In this document: positions 36,320 to 48,973 of the stretch, piece after piece
Layout of the letters: every line of letters begins with the position of its first letter
Numbering within the stretch: position 1 is the stretch's first letter
Source: Isoetes taiwanensis
Lineage: Eukaryota > Streptophyta > Lycopodiopsida > Isoetales > Isoetaceae
Direction of reading: 5' to 3'
Assembly: GCA_021234155.1 (NCBI GenBank)
Contig: JAJEKV010000050.1
Location: 62,001 to 126,000, forward strand
Length of the DNA: 64,000 nt
Made by a program: the position numbers and the translations under genes
The notes under the pieces: generated by a model
What the model saw: the letters and a program-made list of their open reading frames with translations, nothing else
Told to the model about the DNA's origin: nothing
Databases searched by the model: none

Positions 36320-39300
36320 AGTTGATCGGTTACAAGGGGTCCTCATCAATGGTGGATGCCCCTCCTGTGGTGTCACTTCAGCCTTATTTTTGCACGCAGG
36401 AGTCACCTTATAGGTCCGCCTGCAGCCCCTAATGGTGGATTACTGCAGCTCAGCGTAAATCAAAGATCCTCACGACGGGCGTAACCCCACCCTCGCGAAT
36501 GGCAAACCCTAATCTTCATGACGCTGTGGTATGGTCACATGAGCATGCTGTCAATGCGACTCTTCCCTCGCTGAATACGTAACGCAGTCATAGAAGCTGT
36601 GGTCATATGAAGATCCAAAAGCAATTCATCCGCTTCCGCTGCCTTTTTGTAGCTCTTAATCGATTTCTCGATTGTCGCCAGTACCGCAGATTCCGCCAAT
36701 GCGGCCGATATTCATAGATTCATGTTGACATGAATCCGGCCCAACCGAGGGAGAGAGCCGGGATGGATTGGGATGTCAACATGAAAAGTGATCTGGGCGT
36801 CAAAAACTCCATGTGACCCTCTCGCTTTCCGCTGCTTTTGACGCTCTAATGAAGACGCTTGATAGCTTCATGTGACTTCGCCTCTGTGCGTTCAAGATGC
36901 CGCGCTTCCCGCTTTTAATAATGGCGATCAATTTTAGCCACTGAGTCTTGCAAAACCATGGAATCCAATGGTTCGTGAGCACTATTTTGCATGGATTTTC
37001 ACAAAGAAAAACCATTGTGCAAAGATGTTTTCATTCTTCCTCCAAAAACTTGGAGCTTTTCCATCGCATTCATGCTTTTCAATTGCGCTCTTTTAGGATC
37101 AACAGACAGACACCATTTGGCATGATCCTACCTTAAATGGGATGGATCATTGATACATGGAAATCTCCCTAAACCTTTGATTTTACTCAGCATCCTTCCG
37201 CGGCTTCATATATTCTCATGTCGCTTTTTCGTATGCCCGTAGGTATAAATAGACCTAATCGAGGTGGAGTTTCATGTGTGCTTCTCAGGGTGAGTTTTGT
37301 AGTTTATTCCGGAGGTCATTTTTTCGTGATTGTTCTTCATTTCCAGGCTTGAATCAATCGCTCGATGATGCCTTTTTTATATCGTGGCTGGGATCACTAT
37401 CAATGCATCCTTCGCCATTGATCTGTAGTTCGCTCGATCCCATTGTTTTTAATTCCATTGTTTGCTATATATCTCACCCTTGAAAAAGGCTCCCACCCTC
37501 CGGCATCTACGATCCATGCATCCCGTGTATATTCCCTACCATCATTTACTTTGAGGCTGGTGACGGTTATATTTGCCATAGCTCTCACCTCCTCTCGTAT
37601 TTTTAACTCATTGTTTCTTCCATTGCTTTTAGGAATGAATTTGAAAACAAATTGGACCCATTGCTTTTTCCCTTAGATTTTAACAAATTGCAAATCCATC
37701 CCATTAACAAAAATAGGTCCCTCGTGAGTCCTAATCTTTGCCAAAAAGACTGCTAGATACCATTTGCTAATGAATGGATCCAAAGGAGGAGATAAAGCTC
37801 CAAATTATGCCAATTGTTGCATGATGCCATGCCAGAGGAGCGTAAGTAGTCACCATAATCGACTCTAAAATACGCGGTAAGGTCAATTAATCGGTAATTC
37901 TTCAAATTTCTTTAACTCTTTGTTTTGTTCTTCCATTACGCTTATTCTTAGTTGATGGATTTGTCGCGGTTTTTCAGTGACTTGGTTGCTCATCTCCCCA
38001 TCCTTTAAAGTTTTAGCCGCTCGAAGTTCCAAAGAATATTCCCGCTTCCTCTGGCCGTCACGCTGACAGTACTTCCACAAACAACTTGGTGCATTTGAAG
38101 ATAGTCAACTTTTGAATATGCTTCAGGACCCCTCATTTGTGCCATGGGATGTTACATCAAGTAAAAAATCAATTAGAAATATTTCAAGTTGATAAAGAGC
38201 CCCATCTCGTAATATCAACTTGAAAGGGTTTCTTAATGCTTTGTACAATGGTAGAAGCAAATCAATAACATTTCAGAGAGCTGAGACCACACCAGCCTGT
38301 AATTATTTCTCGCATTATTATCAGCCAAGACTTATAGCAAGATTCCAAGTTGTGGCCTCTAGAATGAGGTATGTAGCAAATTGCTTCTCTTCAAAGTTTC
38401 TAAACTATTTTGTTGATCTATCTCTCTTTGATAGTTTTGCAACTGTTTTAATTGAAGAACCGGGTCAAGTGAGAATGTTGGTTTTACTTAAGTGCTCAAA
38501 TTGAAGCTTTGGAGATGATTTAAATCTTATGTAAAAATGTTAAGTATGGCATTTGAGGGATGCAAAATTTTAAAATGTGTTAATCATGGCATTTGAGGGA
38601 TTCCTATCTTTGGTTATGTTCCCAAATATAAATCATTTAGATAGGTCCTCCAACATGTATTAGTTATAAATTCCATGACTATTATATATTTCTTACAATT
38701 GTTTATGTGTTATAACAACATACTGATACCATTTTGTTGTTTGTTTGCAGTAATTGGCCATAAAATGTTCACAGGGCTTCAAATCCCTTTGATTGCTGTT
38801 GTACTTGCTTTCTAGGTTAGAGTATTCAGGTAATACTCTTAAGATTCTTTGGTTTCTATTGTCACTATTAAGGCAGATCTACATTACCATGGTATGAATT
38901 TACGTCACCATTTAGGAATAACATTACAATCACCATTCTGGTCAATGCACACATCACTATACATGATTATTTCTTCTGCCATTGTATGCTCCTTGCCCTC
39001 ACATGAGTTTAATGCAACTATCCAGCCAACCTATCACCACTTCCTGTGGTTCTTTGACCCCTGATTTTTGAGCGATAAATCAAGTGCATTTAATTTTAGA
39101 ATGTAAAACACTAAATTTAGGTTCAGCAAGTCCTGTGAGCACATGTTTGTGCAAAAAAATTTTGATTTGACATTGTGATATGAATTTGGTACGATTTATC
39201 CTTAAGTTCACCATTGGTGGGGACTCCACCTTAATCCAGGCTTAGATAAGCACCTCGATTGAAGGTTGATCTAAGCACCTCTCACGAAAAGGTCTTACAA

Positions 39301-40585
39301 AAAGCTAAAGAGAATCAGCTTCTACGTGTAATAGAGAAGTTCCACTTTTGCCTTTGCAGATCTTTCAAGCACCACCCCAAAAGTGGGCCCCTGTGATCGA
39401 AGGGCCCCCAAAGTATTTCCCCAATGGGTTGCCCTTAAAGTTGAGCCATTGATGCACGCTAAGAATTACTTTCCTTTGGACATTTTAGAAGATTAGTTCA
39501 AAATACTTGTGAGAGTTGATTCCATATAGGAGTTCAAATGGAGTCTTTAGGTTCATTATTGCACAAAGGATCCATATCATAGCACGAGTAGATGAGAAAT
39601 ATTATATAAGTATGAAGATGATCCAACCAATACAAGTTTCCTTGATCAACATCTTTTTTGAAAAGCTCCTATAAAAGGTGTCATCATCTTGCTCCACTAT
39701 CTTCCTAAATTTGTGGACCTTTGAAATTTCGCCCAAATCACCAAGTTTTTATAAACGTAAATCTTCTATCGATTACCGAAAGCGTTAGAAAGGAGTTGTA
39801 CGCAAGACCGCCGGAACGCCACTTCAAGCCCTCTGTGTTCTGTTGATGACCAGCCTCTACTGGCGTGCCGCCGACATGCAAGCAGCCAAGTAGGCTTCGC
39901 TTACCTCCTCACCGCCACGCCAAGAAAGGCCGCCGTAAAAATTTCTTCGCTAAATTTTTGTCATGAAAAATTACCTTCCTTAGTTTCAGCTTGACAACGA
40001 AGATATAATAATAAGGATTATGCCATTTTGCATTCATTTGATTATAATCCCCATAGTTTCATTTGAATAACGTGTCGCAATATAAATGTACTATTATTTA
40101 CCTTTCATCAAGGATCCATGTGTGGACTATGAATCCCTCTCTTACATTCAAGTATGCCAAATCTCAAGAGATTCCCTAAATTTGGCCTACCATTGAAAAT
40201 TTAAAAGATGCCAATACTAATTTTTCGCAATCCTTCCTTCATCCCTGTGAAAGTGTTATAAGAATAAATAACCCATCCAATTCGCTTATGTTGAAAAATC
40301 ATTACTTAAATGCTCAACTTCTTGTTTAAGATGCAAAATATATTGACAAATCCCCGTGAGTATCATAGTTCTCAAAAAGTCTAGAAAATCTCCGTGTGGA
40401 TATCGAGTCGCATATACACCCGCCAAAGTACTGACCAAATAGAGATAAATTGTGGGAGACAGAGATGAGTGGAGGTAGACACACACACACTGACACTCAA
40501 AACGCAGGTCATCTCTCTCAATATCAAATACATTTAGGCCTCAGCTTCACAAGGCTGCTATGGCCGCATGGAAATTAACTCAAAT
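36320..40585. other. intergenic, no gene identified
   Basis: The promoter side of the AAE gene lies at the left edge. Beyond it I see only short open frames. A minus-strand GAG|GTAAGC donor-like site near 39,900 lies in a small GC-richer patch (39,830-39,950) that may be an exon, but no open frame supports it. Confidence 0.4.
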
Positions 40586-40838
40586 CGTAAATACCTAAAA
40601 AAAAAAACCGCATGTTATACTCAGCTCAATAAAACCATACTAGCCAATTTCTACATATCTCTACAATCCTCGTAATCAAGTATTCATCCGGCATATTATG
40701 AGACCCTTTAGGTCAAAGTATTCACATCCAAATTCCTTGATCCTCGTGAGAATTAACAAGAAACCAAACTAAAAAAAGGTCCAATTGCAAACTTTTTATT
40801 TTATCCAAACTATATTTCATTTCAATACATGGATAATC

Positions 40839-41223
40839 TCACATTTTATCCTCATATAGACCATTAAATTTCAATTCCTTATTGAAGACATCTCTGCCTA
40901 TGAATATCATAATAACCCTAGTCATCTCGACTCTTTCGTAATTTGGAATGTACTCTTCTTGTGCATCTTGTTCATAGGCAAAATACAAATCTTGTGTTCC
41001 ATAGGCTTTACATGGATTTTTTCCAAAAGGTATAATGTAAGATTGATACCGTATCATATTGCCATTTGCTCCATCAGAATAATTTAAATCGCGAAGAACA
41101 TCTGCCCAACATTTCTCGGTTTTAAACTTAGAAAATCCAATGATTAACCTAAAACGGCCTCTAGCCTACATCAGTACAAACATGTTACCTTGCCGCTAAT
41201 ATCTTGCAAGTTCAGTTTGAAAG
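40839..41223 (-). CDS. unidentified gene, last two exons (intact copy)
   Basis: Exon 41,223-41,189 (after TTTTATAG, before GTAACATG) encodes FKLNLQDISGK. The next exon starts after GATGTAG at 41,165 in phase 0 and stays open for 108 codons to a TGA at 40,839: ARGRFRLIIGFSKFKTEKCW, ADVLRDLNYSDGANGN, YQSYIIPFGKNPCKAYGTQD, YIPNYERVEMTRVIMIFIGR, and ending GLYEDKM. Length, phase match and splice sites support a real gene. The YERVEMTRVIMIFIGRD stretch faintly recalls the C-terminal domain of CobW-type GTPases, but the rest does not, so I leave it unnamed. A homologous but broken copy lies at 47.8-48.1 kb. Upstream exons are not seen in this copy. Confidence 0.6.
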
Positions 41224-41465
41224 CTATAAAATCAATTCAAAACCTGCCAAACAGCATACCTTATGCTCTTTTTTAACCAGAACACATAAATACAATTGCA
41301 AAAGCCAAGTTTATCAAAATAAAAGGTTCCTCATCTGATATCCATCTCCAATGCTCCAGAATTTGAACAAAACAGCAAAATAAGGACACAAGAGAAGAAC
41401 CTCAGACTGGCATAGCTAAACTACTACGCACACGCTACAGTAATCCCTGTGAATCGCGTGTGCGG

Positions 41466-41670
41466 CCAAAGATAGATAGATAGATAAGAATTAATGTCAC
41501 GCCTACTCAGCAGCGATCCAACTGACATACGCGACTACACCATTACTCGCTATTGCTTGGTCACCCTCGCCTCAACCACCTTACATTGCGCCTCGCTGAT
41601 TTATAATTTGTCCCCAATAGTACCGAGCGATTCTCTAACTCGGTAATTGTCATTGCTATGGTTCAGCGGT
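41466..41670 (-). mobile_element. SINE-like insertion, (TATC)n tail, present in one duplicate only
   Basis: On the minus strand this ends in AGGCGTGACATTAATTC followed by (TTATC)(TATC)n, matching the 3' end of the element at 2572-2706. The segment is missing from the corresponding place in copy 2 (about 48,325), which gives an empty site. No clear target-site duplication is seen because the flanks have diverged. Confidence 0.65.
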
Positions 41671-41910
41671 GTTTCTTTGTTTATCGCCTTTCACTCATTG
41701 TACTCTTTTGCCCTTTGCTCAAACAAAGAAGTAATGGAAATGTAATTCGTATAATAGTCTTAAACCTATGGTCATTATGTTCAACCACAAATAGATTCAT
41801 ATATCACCGCTATGCCCAAAGGCAATAAATCACCGCTTAGGGCCGCAGACCTCCTCCTGGATCCAACTTTACCACGTTGTTCAAATTAAAATGCATTCAA
41901 AGTTAAAATC

Positions 41911-43060
41911 TAACTCTCATGATTGCTTACTATCCCATTAAACGTAATAAGATACAACAAGTGTCGTTAAATATACTCATAAAGAATGGGAAGTATAGGC
42001 TTGAAGCTCCATATCAGTTATATATACAAGCAGTCTCTTTATGTTAATATTTATTATTTTGCTTAAATTCAGCTAGTAAGTAGACATTAACACTTCATTA
42101 ATACCATAATACTAATGCTCAACTTGCAAAAAGCACGCACCATTATACAAGCCATAAGGCTTCATATAGATCCCAAAATGTTTAACCAGCCTTTGGTATG
42201 CTTTTACTATCACTTCTATCGATTCATGTTCTATCTCAGATTCAACTGCGGTTCAGCGCCTCGCCCTTTTATCACGATAAACGCTCAAATCCTAGGCCTT
42301 CCTGGATGCCCAAATTTAATCAAATAGTGCGTACCAGCCTTAAATTTATCCAAAAACAAAGATCGGCCATGCCGTAAAACCCTAGACAGCCCAAAAAAAA
42401 AAAAAAACCATTTTGCCCGTCATGGCCTTAGGCGTTTTTTGAGTCACACCCAATGGGTAAGCATTAAACCTTGTCACAAAGACATCTATGCTAAAATTTC
42501 TTAGTGATTACGATGTAATGCTTTGCCATCCATCCATTAAATCCCATCATTATATTATTCTGGTCTTGTTTCGAGGCCCACTTTGCCAGCATTAAATTTT
42601 GCCTTGTTGGTATTATCTTCAACACCTTACATAACTCATTAATTAGTTCAACTGTATTCAATACCTTTATAAATGCCACAGTCCATTTCTCCTATATGCC
42701 TTATTCACTAAGGCCCTCTGCATTTATAATCTCTTAATATGGTCTATTCATGGCTACATGAAAATTGTATGCGAACTATATGCCTTTCCACCACATAAAA
42801 TATCCCTAGCTAAAAAATGTTATTTACATCTATTAAGCATATATTACTTTGCTTAGTCGGCATCTTCTTTGCTTGTGGATCCATTCATTACAGCGTGATC
42901 CACCATTCAATTGTATAAAAACCCTACCACCTTCCGAGGATGATGGACTTCCCCTCGCTTCATAATAACTGTAATAATAGATGGGCGCATCCCTACTATT
43001 ACGTGAGTAGGGGTCATGCATCAACCTATACTAATATTTAATCTATGTTTTATCCTTCTT
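41911..43060. other. intergenic, no gene seen
   Basis: AT-rich, no recognisable feature apart from a poly-A run near 42,398. Confidence 0.5.
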
Positions 43061-43064
43061 ATCG

Positions 43065-44680
43065 GATTTTGCCCGTGTGATATACGCTTTCTACCGCGCC
43101 AGCTATCCTTCCGCGCCTCATCATTCATACCTGTTACCAGTGGGTGGCACTAGGCATGGCCAAGCATTCATAATCTTGTTTTCAACCATAGTGTTGCCGC
43201 CATCCATGTGGCCTTAACCTATTGGGGCAACCATGACTCAATTCATTGCTACGCGGCATCCTAGGTGGATCTAACTTATATAGGCATAAACCCTAACCCT
43301 AGACCTCTTTCCAAATTTCTAGCAGCACCTGTGACTTCATCACCTACTTGTTCGAACCTCGCTTCAACATCGCTCGTTGTAGAGCATAGGTCAGTGTAGC
43401 GTTTCGCCAGTGGTAGTAATCCGGCTTGATAAGTAGAACAACGTTCTGTGAGTCAATTTGCAGACTATGGAGGCTCTGGACCGAGAGGGAGAGCATCAGA
43501 GCGTGTATGTAGGATAGTAGTTGTGATAGCTTAATCGAATTAGCATTCCGCATATGCCAGTATCTTGTATCTAGAGTAGAGCTCGGCATCCAGAGCTTCA
43601 TATTCAACATTTTCCGAACTCCTTAATCAAGGAAACCCTAACTATTAGTTAGATTTGTATGATTAGGTATAAGATGTTCTTCTTTATGATTACCTCATGA
43701 TGTGATGATTGGCAAGTATGCTTGACGGGGTTGATCGCGTTTTGCCCTCTTGTGGCTGGGAAGGGGGTATACCTGCGCTTGCAGTATGTTCCTGGCGGTG
43801 ACCCCTTTAGTTCCTATTGCCAAGTACAGTGTTTCCACCGTGCTATCAGGCTATGATACCTACCTGCACACTGCAGAACCGCCAGAGGGAGGGAGGGGAG
43901 GATCCCCCCGCAGTGGGCTCTCGTGTGGATCCCATAGCGGCTAGGCTTATGGCCTGGCCACTGCGGTGGGCCTAAGCAGGTCCGGACACACCCCCTCTCG
44001 GCAATGGTGTTGCTCGCCTCGCAGAGCCGCAAAGTGGCTTTTTGCCAGCTCGCTTTGGGCTCACTGGCACGACCGTGTCGCCACTCATTCTCTCAGGCCG
44101 CCTACGCACTTCTGGTGACCCCCGGGAAGGGGAGATGCAACCCTTCCTCGCCTCTACCTGACCGAGATGCAACCTCGAGTAGTCCCGGATGGGTGATGCC
44201 ATGGATTGCGGTGATCCCGCTAGAGTCCTCATGAGCCTGACGAAGCTCCCATCTGGCAAAGTATGCGGTAATAGAGGGGCGATGGAGTGGTCAACCCAGC
44301 TATCACGAGTACAGTCTCGCCATTGCCATGACTCCTGGCTCGGGCTTGCCTTTGAGGTCGCTCCGGCCACCCTCCTACGAACCAGCTCTGGTAGGAGCTC
44401 GCTTTATGGTTTGTGATACGGTCTATGGCATTGCCTGCGCGGCGCACTACCTCCGAGGTAGTATTTGTGTATGTTTTACGCCAGTTCTCGGATGCGGTAT
44501 ATCGCCTGGCCAAGTAGGAGCCCAGGGGAAGCGGGCGCGCAGCACACCTTTCAGAAGTTCTTCCCCGCGACTAAGAGTTACCCCCGAGTGCGTGCGCAGA
44601 CGGCGCCGCCAGCGCGTCGTTTGGCTGGGGATTTCGCCGTAGCGTCATGAGCAAGTTTAGTGGAATGTCATTAATACGAG
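43065..44680. repeat. 1.6-kb tandem duplication, unit 1
   Basis: Begins near GCCCGTGTGATATA and includes GGTGGCACTAGGCATGGCC, CATGTGGCCTTAACCTATTG, GCGGCATCCTAGGTGGA, GATAGTAGTTGTGATAGCTT and TTTGTATGATTAGGT. It is then strongly GC-rich (about 43,730-44,640). The overlapping open frames in the GC-rich half exist on both strands and have no domain. Confidence 0.85.
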
Positions 44681-46345
44681 CCGCCCGTGGGATATAATGC
44701 CATAAATAATGATATTCCTCGATCTCACAAGCCCATATCATTCATAGCCTTGTATACCATAAGGGTGGCACTAGGCATGGCCAAGAGCTCATAATCAAGC
44801 AACTATGGTTAAGCCATTATCCATGTGGCCTTAACCTATTGGGGCACCGCCACGCCAGAGATCTTCACCATTGGTGCCACGCGGCATCCTAGGTGGACCT
44901 TAACTTATAGCATAAACCCCTGCAATCCCTAGACCTCTTCCAAACCCTAGCACCCGTGAGACTTCACCTACTTGCTCTGAAACCCCTGCTTTTAACATCG
45001 CTCACAGGGCATAGGTCGTGGGGAAGAGTTCTCACAGGTAGACCCGCTCTTTGGAGGAGTGAACAATGCCTTGTGAGTCTGCCTACCATGGGAGCTCTGA
45101 CCGGGAGTGGAGAGCACTGCATAAAAGTATGCAGGGATAGTAGTTGTGATAGCTTATCTCGAATTAAGAGATTCGCATGCTAGTATCTTGTATCTAGAGC
45201 GCAGGTTTGCATCCCTTAGAAGCCCATATTCAACATCTGAACCCTAATCAAGGAACCCTAACTATTAGCTATAGATTTGTATGATTAGGTTAAGATGTTC
45301 TTCTTATGATTATTCTCATGATGTGATGATTATATGTTGATGGTTGATCATGTTTGCTCCTCTTTGTATCGTGGAAGGTAGAGACCTAGGGCCATATGTG
45401 TAGTATGTTCCTAGAGTAGATCCTCTTTAGTTCCTATTAGTTAAGCGCCGCTGCATGGGGAGCCTACTCAAAGCATGAGGTTGGCGAGGCCACTCACTGC
45501 AGAATCTGCCAGAGGGAAAGTGGAGGGAGTATCCCGCCCAGTGGGCTTTATCCCAGTGGGCTAGGGCTTATGGCCTGGCCACTGTGGCCCAGCATGGGTC
45601 CACACTCCCCGGGCAATGTGTTGCTCTCAGAGCCGCAAGTGATGGCTTGGCTCTCGCTTTGGGTTCTGCACGTAATCGCGGTGCTCACACTTATTCTCTG
45701 TACCATGACCTCCAGACCTCCCTCGGGAAGGGGTAGACGTGAACCCCTTCCCGCCTCATCTGACCTGGGAGTATGGCAACCCGAGAACCTCCTTGGGTGG
45801 CTGGCTGGGATTAAGTGATCCTGGGCGCTGGTGAGTCCCCGGCTTTGTGCTTCTCCCATCTAGCCCATCCGCAAAAGGCGCAATGTGGAGGGCTTTGGAT
45901 GGAGTGGCCGTAACCCCTAGCCATTGTTTGAGCAGCCAGCCCCTCGCCTACTGCCATGACCTCTGCCTCCCATTTGTCTCCGAGGCCTCCAGCTCTGGCC
46001 GGCCACCTCCCACGAAGTCCCAGCTCTGTGGTAGGAGCCTCCTATTTCCATGGTTTGTGATTATCATCTATGCATTGGTTTATGAAAAAGTATGCACTAC
46101 CCTCCGGTGTGTAGTATTGTGTATGTTTTACGCTAGTTCGACGCGTTGGTCGCCTGGCCAAGAGTAGGAGCCTATAGGAAGGGCGCGCCAGCATACCAGA
46201 GTTCTCCCCGCACTAAGAGTTACCTCGGAGCGGGTATTCTTTTAAGGCCCGGCGCGTTAAGCCGAGCCGGATGGGGTGGATTTCTCTCAAGCGTATACTA
46301 CGGGCCAGATGTTTTAGCAGTGAGCGCCACACTTACCGGCCGCAT
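44681..46345. repeat. 1.6-kb tandem duplication, unit 2
   Basis: Head-to-tail copy of the preceding unit (period about 1615 bp), starting at GCCCGTGGGATATA, with the same order of AT-rich then GC-rich halves. Indels between units are frequent. Two directly adjoining copies without an internal region do not fit a simple LTR pair. Confidence 0.85.
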
Positions 46346-46349
46346 CTAA

Positions 46350-47315
46350 CTTGTGGAAGTGCGTAAATCAAAGTGCAATACTTCCCCTATTACTCCTCCA
46401 AGACTTGTATAAGCGTATCATTGTTGCATTTGAGGCCCTGAAACAGGCTCTACTTAATATGCATATTTGTGATATACAAGTACAAGTGGCTACAGTTGTA
46501 CCAGGTTACCGTGTCGAATCGGGTAATCGGTAGCCTTACACACTACCGTTACATGATAAATTCAACCTATAGTCAGCCAGATAAGCTTAAACTTACTTTA
46601 CTGTGGTCTATTAATCATTCAGTATTGGAATTCCCTAATCATTCATTTGCCTAGTCATGTCACTAGAAGAGATTTTGCTTTTGCCATATCCCATAATATC
46701 GATCCCGCTCCCGTGTAATCACATTGTGAATCAACCTGCGCTTAAAAACATCCTCGCTGGGTACTAAATTGGTGGATTCCCTATTTTGGTGTCCTTGGAG
46801 CATGTTTTAATCTTTAACCCTCCATAAGGAAAGTACAGAAATAGTACCTTTTTAATATTCTTTCAATGTTTGCATGAGACTGCTGGTGCCATATTTGAGA
46901 CATGGTCAAGTGGCCCATAAGACACAGGTTATAAACCGTCATAGAGTCGGCCATTACCATACTCTAGAGAATGATAAATAAGTGTTGCGGGCATTAAAGG
47001 GTGGTATGTCTGGAATGCAGACCGCTTTAGATAATGCATTTGAAATTAGAATATAGAATGCTTCTAAGACCATGCAAATGCATAAAGATTTTTACTAAAT
47101 AAGTATATCAAAAGACTTTACCAAAGCTTTTGACCCATTTGCCTTCTGGTAACATTGAATAATCGCTTCCATCAATATTAGGCGCAGTTAACTCCTCCAA
47201 AGGCACATACATGTAGTCAATCACATATGAGTATGCATATATAAAATAGCACAACTGCGTCAATGGTAAACTCATTCTTACATTAGAACTTCAATATATC
47301 AAATAATATTGACTT
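46350..47315. other. intergenic, no gene seen
   Basis: AT-rich, no recognisable feature. Confidence 0.5.
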
Positions 47316-47317
47316 TG

Positions 47318-47358
47318 GAGAATGAGAATGAGAATGAGAATGAGAATGAGAATGAGAG
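47318..47358. repeat. (GAGAAT)n hexanucleotide microsatellite
   Basis: About seven consecutive GAATGA/GAGAAT units just outside the left border of duplicated block copy 2. Confidence 0.95.
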
Positions 47359-47439
47359 AGATCAAAGAGAATCTGCTGACCATCCATATACTTCAAGGAT
47401 AGATGTTATTGACCGTAAAACCAAATTTACAGAAGTGTC

Positions 47440-48558
47440 TAAAAACCTGCATAAAGACTAGCCTCCTGACAAAAGCCATACTAGCTTTCACTTCTACATT
47501 ACCCTACTGGTCCTCGGGTAATCATGACTCATCCTGACATGAGACCCTTTAGGTCAAAGACGCACACATCCAACCCTTGATCCTCGTGGAGAATTAACAA
47601 GAAAAACCAAACTAAAAAACCACTGCAAATCTCATTTTATCCAAACTATATTTATCTTCAATACATGGATAATCTCACATTTGATTCTCGAAGAGACCAT
47701 TGTAAATTTCAATTCTTATTAGCATTATTATGTTTCCATGAATATCATAATAACCTCAGTCATCTAATTTTTGTTAATTTTAAATGCTCTCTTTCATGCA
47801 TCTTTGTTCATGTATTGCACATAAAATTTTGAAAGTTCCTGCTAGGCTTTACATGGATTTTTTCCAAAAGGTATAATGTAAGACTATTCTCAGTTTCTAT
47901 CATACTGCTTATTTGTCGATTAAAGGCCAGCCTGTACAACACTCAATATTTCTTTGCCTTTTAAATTTAAAAATCCAATGATAATCCTAAAAAAGGCCTC
48001 TAGCCTACATCACCAGTTTGTGGGCCAAACATGTTACCTTTGCCGCTAATATCTCAAGAAGTTCGCTTGAAAGCTATAAAATCGATTCAAAAATCCGCCA
48101 AACAAAGATACCTTATGCCTTTTAACTAACACATAAAATACAAATTAAAGCTAAAGTTTTTATCAAAAATAAAAGGTTCCTATCCGACATCCATCTCCAA
48201 TGCTCCTAATTTGAACAAAACAAAGGAAATAAGGACAATAAGAGAAGAAACCTCGCATCTGCAAAACAAACCATGCACACGCTAGCAAAGAATCCCTAAC
48301 CCGTGTAAGCGCCGTGCTGTACATATGGAGTTTCTCGCCTATCACCCTTTCACTCACGTACTTTGCCCTTGCTCAAAATAAAAAGTAATGGAAACACCGA
48401 TATAGTCTTTAAACCTATGGTCATTATGGCTGTCCAATAGAGATTCATGTCAATGTATGCTCGCTAAGTAATAAATCAGCTCGCCAGTCGCACTCCTGAT
48501 CCAACTTTGCTGTTGTTCAAATTTATGTAATGCATTCAAAGCTAAAATCTTAACCCGG
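47440..48558. repeat. ~1.2-kb duplicated block, copy 2
   Basis: Second copy of 40,590-41,910, about 6.85 kb away. It lacks the SINE-like insertion, and the two exons it should carry (about 47,720-48,060, minus) are broken: the run after ARG has extra Ts and a stop, and the SYIIPFGKNPC and VIMIF islands remain in different frames. Confidence 0.85.
47720..48065 (-). pseudogene. broken copy of the 40.8-41.2 kb exons
   Basis: Same splice landmarks (TTTTATAG, GGCAAAGGTAACATG, GATGTAG|GCTAGAGG) as the intact copy, but with frameshifts and stops throughout. The residual matches SYIIPFGKNPCKA and TEVIMIF show common descent. Confidence 0.65.
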
Positions 48559-48610
48559 GTGAAAAGTATGTCGGGTATCAAAAGTATCTGACGCATGCTT
48601 TGTAGCATGC

Positions 48611-48973
48611 TTATAGTGCGGTTTTAGCCTCCGCCAAAGCACCCCCGCGCTTAATCTGCGCCGTGGGCGAATCGCCGCTGGCATTTTGACGCTTCATGCA
48701 ATTCGCACGCCCGTTCCCCACCGTCAACGCAACCGCAGGTACCGATTGCTGACTTTGGCTGATTTTCGCCGAAAGTGGTAGTGTACGCAAATTCGCTGGA
48801 GCCTGTAACTGCCTACACGCACTTACGGGTTCGCCAAAATTCTCCCTCCCGTCACAGTCTCCTCTCAGAATTTCCCATGGCGCCTCGACACCGAGGCAAT
48901 CACATCGCTTAGCATCGACTTCCACTCGGCTAGAATTCCAATACAAAGGTTCTGTATCGCTGGATGTCACGCG
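48611..48973 (-). CDS. unidentified 120-codon open frame next to duplicated block 2
   Basis: Minus-strand frame open from just after a TGA to a TAA, GC-richer than its surroundings: DTEPLYWNSSRVEVDAKRCD, CLGVEAPWEILRGDCDG, LPLSAKISQSQQSVPAVALT, QNASGDSPTAQIKRGG. It has no ATG near the start (the frame begins CGC GTG), so if real it is an internal or incompletely seen 5' exon. It lies 53 bp upstream, in gene orientation, of the broken exon block and may be the 5' exon of that gene. No family recognised. Confidence 0.35.
   Translation of the reverse strand, partial: RVTSSDTEPLYWNSSRVEVDAKRCDCLGVEAPWEILRGDCDGRENFGEPVSACRQLQAPANLRTLPLSAKISQSQQSVPAVALTVGNGRANCMKRQNASGDSPTAQIKRGGALAEAKTAL

Larger units (their letters stand above)
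40590..41910. repeat. ~1.2-kb duplicated block, copy 1
   Basis: Collinear with 47,440-48,558 in the same orientation. Shared landmarks: GAGACCCTTTAGGTCAAAG, AATACATGGATAATCTCACA, GGCTTTACATGGATTTTTTC, CTCTAGCCTACATCA, ATCCATCTCCAATGCTCC, ACCTATGGTCATTATG and GATCCAACTTT. This copy carries an extra ~200 bp at 41,466-41,670 ending in a TATC tail, and its exons are open. Confidence 0.85.

Noticed and set aside
43284..43302. Telomere-like ACCCTAACCCTAG
   Set aside because: Only two units and inside the 1.6-kb repeat; the second unit has a diverged version. Not a telomere relic by itself.
44000..44650. Many overlapping open frames of 60-130 codons on both strands
   Set aside because: GC-rich sequence lowers stop frequency in all frames; no domain, and frames are not kept in the second repeat unit.
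40590..48558. LTR retrotransposon with ~1.2-kb LTRs
   Set aside because: The direct repeats contain spliced gene exons, no reverse transcriptase, integrase, primer-binding site or TG..CA ends are visible, and the interior is another duplication.
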